A DNA stretch of 64,000 bases from Agapetus fuscipes (GCA_951799405.1 OX637333.1:13763960-13827959); one strand, 5' to 3'; positions 1 through 10,905 are shown, counted from the stretch's first letter. Translations and numbers: made by a program. Notes: generated by a model not told the origin, from the letters alone.

Positions 1-811
1 ACTATACTCACCATCAATACGGACACATGCCTTACTATTTTCATAGTTTGCATGCACCGCACCTAGGAGAGCCCCATTCACTCCGTATGCTTTCAAAACA
101 TCCCATAACATACCTCTGTCTACTGAGTCAAAAGCTTTTTCCAGATCTACAAAGGCCGTGAACAGCTTCCGCCTCACCGACAATTGTTTTTCAACAAGTT
201 GTCGTAGAGTAAAAATCTGATCAACACAGCCTCTACCGGCCATAAAGCCGGACTTTATATCGGAAATCCTTTCACTAGTAGTCAGAATCACATTTTTTAT
301 AATCACCTTTTTTTTTTTTTTTTTTTTTTGTATAGATTTATTTTTAAGGTTTTGTTGTTTTCTTATACTTAAATGTTATTTTTTACTCGTATTCCTTGAC
401 TTATAGGTTGGTATGAGGCTGACCACCCATACTGTAAAATATGGTTCACTTTGCCAATGTCACCCCTGTTTCAGGGAATGTCGGCAAGAGTTGCAGGGCT
501 TATGTTCATTTGAGGTTTGGATTTTATTTGTAAGTACACAATCAGCATTTGTAAGCGCGAACTACACGTGTTTGTTTGTGGGCATACATCTGAGAGCTTT
601 GAATGAATATATCCTTGCAACTTAGATTATAGATTATTATAGACCTTACAGAAGACTTTTCCTGGTATACTGAGTAGACTGATTGGTCTGAAGTTCTGAC
701 AGTCTTTTTTGTCCCCTTTACCTTTGTAAATGGGAACAATGACTGCCTTCCTCCAATCCATCGGTACTACTCCTGCATTCACACAAAGCTTACATAATTC
801 GTACATCCAAT
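1..811 (-). pseudogene. LINE reverse-transcriptase fragment interrupted by a LINE 3'-end insertion
   Basis: Positions 1-309 and 643-811, read on the minus strand, are nearly identical to 35181-35650 of the longer LINE copy at 33853-36095. They encode part of the RT domain, including WRKAVIVPIYKGKGDKKDCQ and FRPISLLSIPGK on the right-hand piece and the region around FVDLEKAFDSVD on the left. The fragment runs off the left edge of the window. It ends at 811, where homology stops inside CVNAGVVP...YELC coding sequence and the Penelope-like element begins. The two halves are separated by a 333-bp insertion flanked by ACCTT. Only the RT region is present, so the copy is dead. Confidence 0.85.
310..642 (+). 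repeat. Family R copy with LINE 3'-UTR and A/T tract (insertion)
   Basis: A T-run (310 to about 330) is followed by sequence matching the region just downstream of the LINE ORF at 34100-34170, in the opposite orientation. A complete family R unit (393-640) follows, ending in TTGCAACTTAGATTATAG. ACCTT occurs on both sides (305-309 and 643-647) and looks like a target-site duplication. This is either a strongly 5'-truncated LINE or a SINE-like copy using its tail. Confidence 0.75.
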
Positions 812-952
812 AGTACACACCTTTGGATAATAAGGAAAATTGGGATAAAATAGACACTATCAGTTTCAATTGCATGGAATCATTATTAGAGTCCTCTACC
901 AATACACACAAGAAAAAATTTACACACTTACATCATACAAACACGAATTTAA

Positions 953-1546
953 AACCAGACACTAATACAAACAAAACCATGTCACAATTTGTCTGCTGAG
1001 GAAATTTACTTATTATCCAAAGGTGGAAATTTTGCTATTACACCAACCAAAATACCAGTGGAAAAAATAATAGCTAACATCGAAGCTGGCATACGAAATA
1101 TACCTTCTAGAACTGCAGAGGAAATAAGATTAGAATCGGCAAGAATTCTTAAAAAAGCTAAGTTACCAAAGAGTAATATCACGTTTCAAGAACGTAAAGC
1201 CCTGAAAACTTTGAATTCTGATGATAATATACTGATTTTACCAGCGGATAAAGGTAACGCAACAGTGGTTATGAACACATCAGATTATCAAGATAAAGTG
1301 AAAGCGTTACTTGATCCTACTACATATAAAGTTTTAAAGAAGGACCCTACATCGAGTGTACTGAGGAAAACAAATGATTTGATTAAGAAATCTCCGCATA
1401 TTGCTCCTGAAATAAAAAAGGACTTAAGAAGTTCTGAAGCGATACCGGCCCGTCTGTATTGCCTTCCAAAAGTGCACAAAGAAAACACACCACTAAGACC
1501 AATAGTCACTAACATAGGATCACCTACATACAAACTGTCTAAGTAC
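953..1546 (+). pseudogene. PLE reverse transcriptase, N-terminal block
   Basis: The open frame begins just after a stop at 950 and has no ATG. The recognisable sequence starts at about 989 with SAEEIYLLSKGGNFAITP, followed by the ILPADKGNATVVM block and the ARLYCLPKVHKENTPLRPIV block (about residues 80-175), both hallmarks of Penelope-type RTs. The frame is interrupted after KLSKY at 1546 by a 1.8 kb insertion. The rest of the palm domain lies in the block starting at 3371. Confidence 0.85.
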
Positions 1547-3366
1547 TGTAAAGATCTGACTCCATCTATATTCGTTTATACATCAGAAATTTTATACAAA
1601 GTATTATATATCTCTATAACACTTAAAAACTTGAGACAAAAAAAAGAAGGTACCCTAATAAAAAAACCTTGAGCTGTCCTTTGACGCATTGCTGGGCTGT
1701 ATTCAGTTTCGATCTGTTTCCTGGGGGTGACGCGTCTCTTCTAGATAAAACCTGAAAATTGCTGTTGATTTGATTTGTGGGTGTTTGTGTGAGGATGGAG
1801 CTGAGAATGGACCTGAGATGCTGCCGGGAGAAAATAATTAAGTTGATTGCACTAAAAATAACTAATTGCGCGACAATTAATACAAACTTAAAACCAGTGA
1901 CGTGTTCCTGTTCCGTGAGTAAAGCGGTTTGCACAATTATTTTTCTACCATTTGAATTTCGATTGGTTAAGGCATTATTTATGGGGATGTGGAAAGGTCT
2001 TTCGTAGTCTGTGCCTCGGGTCTTCCACCCATATCGGGAATTCCCGATATTGAGGTGCACCAGGAACAGGTTATGGAGTAGATATTTCCACAATTATTGT
2101 TTTGCCAGGTTTTCTTTATTTTGGCATCTGTCTCGGGTCTACTTGGCCGGACTTGCTGAGCATCAGACGGTGCCATGGTATTGCGAATTTTGGTAGAATG
2201 GGGTAAATTAGAAGCTGTCTTCCCTAACAAAGACAGCTTGGAATAGAGTATGGAGTAGGTGCGCGTTAAGTTTTGGTAACGGGAATGCTGAAATATTCGA
2301 CCCAGTGGGGTAACACTTAGTCGAAGCTGGTGACAAGACTTCCTTTCTTTTTACCAAGAATTAGCGTGCTAAAGTCCTGTGACGATTCTTTGGTAGAAGA
2401 GAGAGAGCGTCAAGCTTGTAAACCGATCGGTTAATCTCACTTCGGGGTCGCAAGTCCCCGACTTCTCCATTGGAGCTAGCAGGCAGATTTTCTACTTAGA
2501 GGTGGGATTTTAATTAAAATAATTATGGGGTGGGTGTAGGTAGATTTTGCATATCATTATAAATATATTATACGTAATACATTTAGGCACAATGTAATTT
2601 ATTCATATTGTTATTATAATATTATTTTGTAAATTTATGTAATCTGTCAAATAAAAAGACTAACAAAATTAACACATCAATTAACTTTTCGCGATCTGCG
2701 TCCCCCCTTTTTCCTTGTTCCTCATTTTGTATACGCCTTTGAATACGTTGACTGCCGTGTTTTTTCTATACACCGTGACCTTACCAGAGCGGGTTCTAGT
2801 AACTTCACAGAACACAAAATCCCATTAAAAATTAAAGTCACTTGTTTTAAAATCGGTTTTAATATCATATAGTCATTTTACAATTCATGTAATGTAAATC
2901 TCGTAAGCTTTTTAATTATAATTTTGAATTTACAATTTAGTTAGAAAATGCGTATGTTCCACACCAAACGATAACGAATTTGGGTTTGCCACTAAAGTAG
3001 ATTTTGAAACGGTAAAACAAAAAAATCACACAACGTTCCGTTTCATTATCTTCCACACGACGAGGAGTCCTAACTTTAGCTAGACGATCACACAATTGGC
3101 CAAAACTACGATCACCCTGAGGTGGCAACGAGGGATGACCAGCACAAGCAGTACCAGTTCCAGTAGCAACAAAGGATTAAGGATCTTCAACAATCTCTCT
3201 GAGAGGGAAGATCTCACCAATTGGAATCATCTAAAGAACCTTGGATGTCAAGAAGGCAGGAGCACGGCCTTTGGCTCGCCTGTACCATAATAATCATACA
3301 TTACCCAACCCGGACCGCTCATCCACTTCTCTCCTTTTTTTACTTCATCAGGGGGGGAACTCTACA
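1547..3366 (+). mobile_element. TG...CA element with GTAC target duplication (putative large solo LTR)
   Basis: The insertion begins TGTAAAGATCTGACTCC and ends GAACTCTACA. It is flanked by GTAC on both sides (1543-1546 and 3367-3370), and removing it restores the PLE frame. TG/CA termini and a 4-bp duplication are the signature of LTR-retroelement integration. No gag or pol was found, and AATAAA occurs at about 2650, so a solo LTR of 1.82 kb is the simplest reading. About 1.3 kb of it recurs inverted at 47617-49465, and the part around 2829-3128 recurs at 37960-38150 and, more diverged, at 60300-60490. A minus-strand open frame with a hydrophobic segment (about 1840-1960) is conserved in the second copy; its meaning is unknown. 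Confidence 0.65.
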
Positions 3367-3370
3367 GTAC

Positions 3371-4680
3371 CTAACTTCACTACTTCAACCACACGTAGGA
3401 AAGACCAATAGTTATATTAAAGACTCTACACATTTTGTCAACAAACTAAAAGACCTAACGTGCAATCCTTCAGATATATTGGTGAGCTTTGACATTATAT
3501 CCCTATTCACCATGATTCCAGTGGATGAAGCTCTTGAATGCATAAGAAAAACTATAGGCAATGACTATATTGACTTATACAAACACTGTTTATCTACCAC
3601 ATATTTTCAATGGAACTCCCACTTCTATGAACAGATGTCAGGAGTAGCTATGGGCAATTGCCTTAGTCCTGCCGTGGCTAATCTATATATGGAATTTTTT
3701 GAAAAGACAGCAATGGAAACTGCACCTAAAAAACCAAAATGTTGGTTTCGATATGTTGATGATACCTTCATAATATGGAACCACGGAGAGGAGGAACTAA
3801 ACAATTTCCTTACTCATTTAAACAGCATCAACCATAGAATACCATTTACAATGGAGAAAGAAAATGGTGATAATTCAATAGCTTTTCTGGATGTTCTGGT
3901 CACACGCACACACGAAGGCATACTAAATTACAAAGTGTATAGAAAACCCACACACACTGACAGATATCTACACAAATTTTCAAATCACCATCCCGCTCAA
4001 AAACGAGGTGTTATAAAAACACTTATGGACAGAGCAACCAGAATTTGTCAACCTGCCTCACTAGAAACAGAAATACAACATCTAAAAACATCCCTAGTGA
4101 GAAATGGTTATACAAATAAAGAGATAAACCGTTTTACACGGAGAAGAAATGCCTCTACCATAACAAGTAAATATGACACTAATGCAACAAAGGTTTTTAT
4201 CCCATATCTCAGAGGTATCACTGATCGCATTGGAAAAATACTTATCAAAAATAATATAAAAACCATATACATTCCGACCATGAAAATACAACACGCCTTA
4301 CGTTCTGCAAAAGACAGACTGGATGTGCTGGACTCACCTGGTGTATACTAAATACCGTGTAGCTGTGGTTTATCGTATGTAGGCACCACAAAAAGATTTA
4401 TAAACACACGGGTTAAGGAGCATAAAAGAAACTGCAGACTAGGGCAGACAGAGAAATCTGCCGTTGCGGAGCACGCCCTGTTAGACAACCACGATATAAA
4501 CTTTGATGACACCAAAATAATTGCTAAGGCTCGTGGATATTATGCACGGCTGTATAGAGAAGCCATCGAAATTTATAAAAATAAAAATTTTAACAGGAAA
4601 GAAGAGTGTTTGAAACCAAACAAAACATGGTTGAGTACAATTGTAGTTATGAAAGAGGGTAGTTTTATACCTAACAATTA
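3371..4680 (+). pseudogene. PLE reverse transcriptase palm and thumb, stop, then GIY-YIG endonuclease
   Basis: The frame continues the RT: VSFDIISLFTMIPVDEAL (catalytic Asp region), SGVAMGNCLSPAVANLYMEF, then FRYVDDTFIIW with the YVDD active site, IAFLDVLVTRTHEG, and the thumb region KVYRKPTHTDRYLHKFSNHH. A TAA at 4349-4351 interrupts the frame directly after DSPGVY. In the same frame it resumes with IPCSCGLSYVGTTKRFINTR, the start of a GIY-YIG nuclease (Y, C-x-C, YVG, later VKEHKRNC and AEHALLDNHDI), and ends at 4678-4680. Pairing with related elements suggests the stop replaced a Gln codon, so the copy would make an RT without its nuclease. Confidence 0.87.
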
Positions 4681-4909
4681 AGCCACGCCCCTTTTAGAAT
4701 CTACGTATAAAAGACATCGCCTATCGTTCAGACCTCAGTAGCGAGCAGAACTCCAAAGAAGTCGCCCACAGAGGAGACGAAACGTAAGCTGAAAGTCTTC
4801 AAGAAAGAATAAAAAGAAAAAAGAAGAAGACAAGCAAAAACATGGACCACGGTCAAAACCCGGAACCAGAAAATCAAGCATATAAATATTTAGTTACATT
4901 TAGGTACCT

Positions 4910-5075
4910 ACATATGTCTACAATCGGACACGTGTCAGTTCGCTCTTAAAAATCTCAAATGAACATAAAGTCTACAACTCTAGCCGACCCTCCTTTCAAC
5001 AAGGGGGATAATGCCAAAACTGAACCATTTTTTACAGTATGGGGGGGCAGTCTCATACCGAACAATTAGAAAAGG
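4910..5075 (-). repeat. Family R, degenerate copy
   Basis: Diverged but alignable over the TCAAATGAACATAA, GCCGACCCTCC and ACAGTATGGG blocks. Confidence 0.6.
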
Positions 5076-5126
5076 AAGTTATTCTGAAAAATTGCATTTC
5101 ATCGGTCTTTCAACAGTTCCGGCAAG

Positions 5127-5190
5127 GATCTAACCTAATCTAAGTTGCAAAGACATATAAACATTTCAAGTTCATATTTGGTATGCTTTA
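5127..5190 (-). repeat. Family R, tail fragment
   Basis: Only the LINE-like tail is present (AATCTAAGTTGCAAAG and the following A/T-rich part). Confidence 0.55.
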
Positions 5191-5213
5191 CAAAAAAAAA
5201 AAAAAATTAAGCT

Positions 5214-5405
5214 GATTTATTTGGCGAGCGCTGTTTTTGTGTGTATCACACCTCAAAAGCCTTCTGCGAGCTTGGTCGTCGCTGTAGAAAGCGCCAATTC
5301 TCAAGCAAGACCCAGTTGTTGTAAGGTTGAATGGACCTTTTGATGACCGGTCTTTGGTAAAGGTTTATGAATCCGAAGTGTTACCACCTGGACTACGGAC
5401 CGGTC
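5214..5405 (-). repeat. tRNA-derived SINE (SINE-A), reverse copy with internal deletion
   Basis: Reverse complement of the SINE at 39569-39875: GCGAGCGCTGTTTTTGTG at its 3' end and GGACTACGGACCGGTC at its tRNA-like head. The B-box region is deleted. Confidence 0.75.
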
Positions 5406-5406
5406 A

Positions 5407-5590
5407 AAATGCTTTGTGTATTAATACTATTTTCACTCAATTTACTTTTATCTGAATTGCACCTGAAGATGATCGAGAGATCAATTATCTGAATTGCACC
5501 TGAAGATGATCGAGAGATCAAAAGTGTTCGTATGTATTAATTCAAATAAAATTAATACATCGAGTGAAAATAAGAGAGTGTTTCATTAGA
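5407..5590. repeat. PLE-terminal-like segment with tandem hammerhead-like 37-bp units
   Basis: Two tandem 37-bp units start at 5451 and 5488. Each contains CTGAAGA followed by the perfect 5-bp stem TGATC-GAGA-GATCA. CTGAAGA matches the CUGANGA core of hammerhead ribozymes, and this hairpin layout resembles those found in Penelope-like termini, but the expected GAAA after the stem reads AAAA. The flanks TTAATACTATTTTCACTCA and TTAATACATCGAGTGAAAAT are roughly inverted relative to each other. Confidence 0.5.
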
Positions 5591-5629
5591 ATTTTTGGTT
5601 CTATAAAATTTAGTAGAAATCAATTTATA

Positions 5630-5840
5630 CTTCATAGTAAATGCATGCCCACTGAAAGACATGATTGTGTAAGTTTTCGATTACAAATGCTGCATGTGTA
5701 CAAACCAAATCTCAAATGAACATAACCCCAGCCTGGTACTTTGCCGTCCTTCCCTGCTACAGGGGGTGACGTTGGCAAAGTAAACCATTTTTAAATCATG
5801 GGTGGTCAGCCTCATACCAACCTATTAATCAAGACATAAT
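5630..5840 (-). repeat. Family R copy
   Basis: Contains TCAAATGAACATAA, the ACAGGGGGTGACGTTGGCAA block and GGGTGGTCAGCCTCATACCA, ending at the usual border CCTATTAATCAAG. Confidence 0.75.
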
Positions 5841-6167
5841 TTTGTGAATTACAAATTTTCTTGAAAAAAAAATGAAATTGTGATTTTTTAAGACGCTCGT
5901 TCCTTCATTAGGCTCACATGTTTTTCAGTGTAACGTGGTGGCATGGGGAAGTAGGTATTAAAGTAACACAATAGGGTTGGGCCAGTTGCTCTTGACCTGT
6001 TGATGCTATCAGCGACTATGAATGCAGACCAGCGCTACCACCCAGTCACGACATGTATTGTTGCCATTATATTAACAACACTAACACATTAATATTATGA
6101 ATGTATCAAGTCTCGACACTTTTGGAGTTGCCAGTTTGCCAAGAATGTACAAAAACGAATACGTAGA
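5841..6167. other. No gene recognised
   Basis: AT-rich unique-looking sequence with no convincing coding or repeat signal. Confidence 0.5.
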
Positions 6168-6330
6168 GCAGCGGTTCCCGAATGGTGTTCCGCGGAACCC
6201 TGGGGTTCCGTAGAAGGCTCTCAGGGGTTCCGCGAAAATATTCAAGATTTCGATGTTTTCTCTAGCGCCTGCAAAACTTAAGCGTCACCTAAATACTAAT
6301 CACCCTCACCTCAAAGATAAAAACATTCGT
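6168..6330 (+). mobile_element. hAT-type terminus fragment
   Basis: Starts CAGCGGTTCCCGAATGGTG and contains GTTCCGCGGAACCCTGGGG. Short CAG-type termini of this kind are typical of hAT elements. No matching right end was found nearby, so it is a fragment. Confidence 0.4.
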
Positions 6331-6681
6331 TTTTTTTAGTTTAAAAGTTACAGTTACAGGATATCGAATGGGTCCGAAATCCATTTAGGATTCATACTAT
6401 GGAATCAAGGAGTAGCTATAAATCTTTTATTGAAGATACCGAGACTAACTTAAATTTATACCCAAAAAAAATTGGCATTTTGTTGCACAAAAACGTGCAG
6501 ATAACGGTCTTCTCTCTAATATGATCTATAATGATACTCAAGCCACAAATGCTACTGCCATTGCAGAATTGTTTACAAAACACTTTTCTACAGTATATTC
6601 AGATATTCTGACACTGCATCTAATGTCCCGCTATTCAACTACACACATACTGTTGACTTAAATGAATGCAATATATCACTA

Positions 6682-7731
6682 GTGGATGTTTCCAATGCAT
6701 TGGGGGCTCTGTCTGATAATAGTGGCACTGGTCCCGATGGTTTTCCACAACTTTTGCTTAAGAAGTGCAAGTTTACCTTGTCAAAGCCATTGTGTCATTT
6801 ATTTAACCTTTCTCTGTCTTCAGGTGTTTTTCCTGACTCTTGGAAAATATCTTATCTAAGACCTATTTTTAAATCTGGAATCAAGTCTAATATTTATATA
6901 ACTACCGACCGAACTACCGACCTATATCAAATTTATCCCATAAACCAAAAATTTTTGAGTCTATCATAACTACAAAAATCTCACCTCTCTTCAAAAATTT
7001 ATTGATTGATGAACAACATGGCTTCCGATCTTCTATATCTACTATTACTTATTTGCTTTCCTACACTGACACTATTGTTAGGGCCCTTGAGAATAATACT
7101 CAGGTTGATGTTCTATACACTGACTTTTCTAAGGCCTTCGATAAAGTTAATCATCAACTCCTTGTAGCTAGACTAAGAGCTATTGGTATAAGAGATCCCT
7201 TTCTAACCTTTCTCAAATCTTACTTAACTGCAAGAAAACAAAGAGTAAGAATAAATGATTATATTTCTGATATAATTGACGTTACGTCTGGTGTACCTCA
7301 AGGAGCACATCTTGCTCCTCTTCTTTTCAATATATTTATTAATGACCTGAATGTTTTTTCTAATACTCAATTTTGGCTTTTTGCGGATGACAACAAAATG
7401 CTGAAATCCATTAACTCTTACAATGATTGCTCTCTGTTTCAATCAGATATTGATTCATTCAATGATTGGTACAAGGCCAACTGCATGGAGCTGAATATCG
7501 ATAAATGTAAAATTATGTCCTTTTATAAAACAAAAAAACCTTTAAATTTTGTCTACAAACTAAATGGTGTTAAACTTTCCTTTCGCGAACACATTGATAA
7601 TATTGTTAATAAGTCACTTAAGATTCTAGGTTTCATCCTTAGAATCCCCTCTGATTTCAATAATGTACAAACTTTAAAAATCCTTTACTGTTCATTGGTT
7701 CGCCCACACCTTGAGTATGCCAGTGTTATCT
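6682..7731 (+). pseudogene. LINE reverse transcriptase domain
   Basis: Two open stretches with a frame break near 6970 encode the RT of a Jockey/CR1-like LINE. Visible motifs are GTGPDGFPQLLLKKC and SWKISYLRPIFKSG (fingers), then IDEQHGFRS, VLYTDFSKAFDKVNHQLL (catalytic Asp), TSGVPQGAHLAPLLF, FWLFADDNKML (FADD active site), DKCKIMSF, and the C-terminal LVRPHLEYASVIWG. The YRPIS block between 6890 and 6960 is scrambled. The protein stops in the next element at 7757. The sequence is clearly related to the LINEs at 21315-28891, 45413-47520 and 54586-57411, but is a separate, older copy. Confidence 0.85.
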
Positions 7732-9081
7732 GGGGCCTGTATTTTCAACGTACAAGTTAACAATTGCAGATCAAAATTGTTAAAATTTGACAGATCGGAG
7801 GTAACTAGTGTATTTTGAAACTACAAGTACACAACTTGTAAAGTACAAGCTACAATTACAAGTCTACTATCCATAGACAACTTTTTTCACTTTATTGTAG
7901 AAAACGTTAAAAAAAATGCCTAATCGAACAAGCGTATTACGAACATAAACAAAAGTCTTACAAAATTGTTAATTATTAGGTGTCAAAATTTAACAAGCCT
8001 ACCTACCTGTGGAGTTAGGTAGACTCGTAAACTTGCTTCAGTGACTTGCTTTGCATGTTTTGCACTGAGCTTTTGATGAGCCTTTATTGCATCATTTTGT
8101 TGTTTATTTTTCATATCCCTCTTTATTTTTATCGGAAGTCCGTTATATAGGGACTGTACAACATTTGAAAGAGACCTCTTTCCAAACTTTGTCGATCGAA
8201 AACCTTTAGGTAATACGTACATTTTCTAATTTGTGTGAGTTGAGGATTTCAGAATTTGAATAATGTTAGACAGTGATGCCGTACAATGGTAGGACCTTGA
8301 ATGGACATTGCTCTGTCGATAAATATCCTTCACGCATGTATCCCATGGTACCTATGCTAACAATGTTCCTCAAAGCTCTGTTTTAGACAACTTGCAGCTC
8401 CGATATTTGTTTTTTGATGGCAGCCCCCCATATGCAAGTCAGATACGAAAGGTGGGAATGGATCATGCCATGGTAAATAGCGAGTAATGTTGACTTTGGA
8501 AGTAATCCTCTCAGTCTGTACAGAACGCCAGTAATTGGCACTTTCTCTGATTTAACATGGTGAATTTGGTAATTCGAAGAAAGTTGTTGATAAATATAAT
8601 ATAAACCAAGATATCTTACAAAGCTGACTACCAATATTATTCGATCCGATAGTAATGTTTAAGGACGTAATTCTCGATTTTCCAAACAGCATAGGTATAA
8701 TATGACGTTTTCTTGACATTCAAACTTAATTTATTTAACCTTAACCAATTAGCAAGATGTGAAACGTCTCTTTGCATTAATTTTTCAAGTTCTTCTATCA
8801 TTTGCGAATGATAAAAAATGATAGGATCGTCTGTATATAGTTGTATTAAAACCATCAAAACAATAACATAACCTCGAAATGTGCATATCATAGAGCAAAG
8901 TTTTTTTTTTCGTAGAGATGTTACCAAAAATTGTAAAATCGATATTGCAGACTTGTAAAAAACAGAAGTACCCATGAAAACGCAATGTTAGAAATACACT
9001 AGTAATTGTAACTTGTAAGCTACAAGGCTTGTTACTTGTAAATTGTAACTTGTCAACTTGTACGTTGAAAATACAGGCCCC
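7732..9081 (-). mobile_element. TIR-bounded element carrying LINE reverse-transcriptase debris
   Basis: It interrupts the LINE exactly inside the codon run ...SVIW/SPFYATH.... The left end GGGGCCTGTATTTTCAACGT is the reverse complement of the right end (about 9055-9081); the inverted match is about 27 bp and extends with ACAAGTT. Inside, on the minus strand, are degenerate RT pieces: YTDDPIIFYHSQMIEELEKL at about 8770-8870, then WLRLNKLSLNVKKT, then the C-terminal RLRGLLPKSTLLAIYHGMIH (8400-8530) and FGKRSLSNVVQSLYNGLP (8100-8200). Parts recur at 30640-30680, 32945-33285, 33416-33760 and 36565-36645. The target duplication is ambiguous (TGG or CTGG). Confidence 0.6.
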
Positions 9082-9489
9082 TGGTCTCCATTCTATGCTA
9101 CCCACATTGACCGCCTTGAATCAGTACAGCACCGCTTTCTAAGACAAGTTGCTTGGAAACTGGGTCTAAGTAGAGATGAGTATGACTATAAAGACATAGA
9201 GAACACCCTAGGCATTTCATCTTTAGTAACACGCCGACAACATGCTCAACTCATATGTATTTATAAAATCATTAATAGTATTTTCGACTCACCTTATCTT
9301 TTACAATGTATCAAATTAAATGTTCCAACGCGAAGATTTAGAATAAATTAATTGCTCTCTCTCAACTTTCACACTTCAAATTTAGGATACTATTCTCCTA
9401 TTAACAGAATGTGTCGTCTTTTAAATTCTTCCTCTCATCTAGATTTATGCGGCATGAGCCTGTCTGAATTCCGTAGAGCTTTGTTTTGC
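9082..9489 (+). pseudogene. LINE ORF2 C-terminus after the insertion
   Basis: Continues the RT of 6682-7731: SPFYATHIDRLESVQHRFLR, then LGISSLVTRRQHAQL and YLLQCIKLNVPTRRFR. A frameshift near 9350 moves the final residues (YSPINRMCRLLNSSS, then MSLSEFRRALFC) to another frame, stopping at 9489. Confidence 0.8.
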
Positions 9490-9612
9490 TGAGGAAAGTA
9501 TAGGTATTTATTTGACTGTGCTATTATGTAATATTAATCCTTGAATTATATTGTTTTCTTTGTCATTCTTTGTAATTACCGTGTCATAAAATTATGTAAT
9601 TGGACTATCTAT

Positions 9613-10714
9613 AATCTATAATCTAAGTTGCAAGGATATATTCATTTAAAGCTCTCAGATGTATGCCCACAAACCAACAAGTGTAGTTCGCGCTTACAAA
9701 TGCTGAATGTGTACTTACAAATAAAATCCAAAACCGCAAATGAACATAAGCCCCACAACTTTTGCCGACCTTCCCTGAAACAGGGGTGACATTGGCAAAG
9801 TGAACCATTTTTTACAGTATGGGTGGTCAGCCTCATACCAACCTATAAGTCAAGGAATATGAATAATAAATTACATTTAAATATAAAAAAGGACAAAACC
9901 TTACAAAGAAATCTATACAAAAAAGTCAAAAATTTCCTATGCAAAAAATGTAGCAAATGAATACACCAACATTAGAAATCAACATTGCAGATTAGACGCC
10001 ACTTCTTCCTGTCCTTGCATACTTCTTTCATTTCATCCAGAGTCATAACATTTTTCATACAAGTCCTCCTTTTATTATGACTCTGGATATCCCATTCATT
10101 CGCTATTTCAGAGATTTGATCCTTCCATACTTTTCTCGGTCTTCCTCTACCACGTCATCCATCTATTCTAGCAACATATACTTTCTTCGTCAATCTTTCA
10201 TCACTCATTCTCTCCAAATGCCCGAACCATCATAACATACTTCTTTTAATCTTCACTTTCACACTTTCCCTTACACCACATTCTTCTCTTACAAAATCAT
10301 TCCTCACCCTGTCACTTCGTTTTTTCCCAATCATACTTCTTAGATAGTCCATTTCTACTGTATGGGCTTTACTAATTTCCCTTTCACTCACCGTCCAGGC
10401 TTCACTTCCATACATCAAGGTTGGCACTAGTATACCACCGTGCACCGCCAATCTAACATTTTTTGAGAGATTTTGGTTCCTGCCGATGCAAGCAGTTAGT
10501 ACACACCTGCCTTTCATTATTCTTCTTTCAAATTCACCGGCCATTCTTCCATCTTTTTCAAACTTACTTCCCAAAAATACAAACTCATTTACAACATCAA
10601 CATTCATTCCATTAATTTTAAATTCATAATTCATATTTTCATCATCTCTTTCATAAATCAAAACTTTCGTCTTTCTTGCATTCAACTTCAAATTATTACC
10701 TTTCACTATCATCT
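9613..10714 (-). mobile_element. LINE 3' fragment (same family as 33853-36095) with its family R tail
   Basis: From right to left on the minus strand: the ORF2 C-terminal region (10710 to about 9990), a short spacer rich in A, then a family R unit (9613-9860). The coding part includes YGSEAWTVSEREISKAHTVE and DYLRSMIGKKRSDR. The arrangement matches the longer copy at 33853-36095 base for base over most of its length. The 5' truncation is at about 10714, where another degenerate R copy abuts. Stops and a frameshift near 10230 make it non-functional. Confidence 0.85.
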
Positions 10715-10905
10715 TAGTTGCAAAGATATATTGACATTTGAGACTCATATCTAATTCACGCCCACAGACACGTTAGCGCTTACACATGCTGCATGTAAAC
10801 TTACCAAAAAAAAAAAACCTCACATGAACCATAACCTTGCAGGAACTATAAACAAAATCTGGAATTTGGGACGTCGCGTCAGCCCCATACTAACCAACCA
10901 ATAAT
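10715..10905 (-). repeat. Family R, degenerate copy
   Basis: Starts with the tail CTTAGTTGCAAAGATATATT and ends near GTCAGCCCCATACTAACCAACC; the middle block is eroded. Confidence 0.65.

Larger units (their letters stand above)
812..4880 (+). mobile_element. Penelope-like retroelement (PLE), split and degenerate
   Basis: Penelope-like elements encode a telomerase-related reverse transcriptase fused to a GIY-YIG endonuclease. Here the coding region is in two blocks, 953-1546 and 3371-4680, that join exactly in frame (...KLSKY / LTSLLQPH...) once the 1547-3366 insertion is removed. An in-frame stop at 950 and the lack of a start codon show that the 5' end is broken. The A-rich 3' flank (4700-4880) contains GGAGACGAAACG, a motif found near hammerhead-ribozyme-bearing ends of such elements. 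The left border is a junction with a LINE fragment at 811. Confidence 0.85.
6410..9600 (+). mobile_element. Jockey/CR1-like LINE, 5' truncated, split by a TIR element
   Basis: Degenerate ORF2 sequence starts near 6415 (LYPKK... FTKHFSTVYSD in shifting frames). It continues through the RT at 6682-7731 and resumes at 9082-9489 after the insertion. The C-terminal part ends at 9489 with the pattern YSPINRMCRLLNSSSHLDL. No ORF1 or endonuclease remains. The 3' UTR runs to about 9600, where a family R copy begins. Confidence 0.8.
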
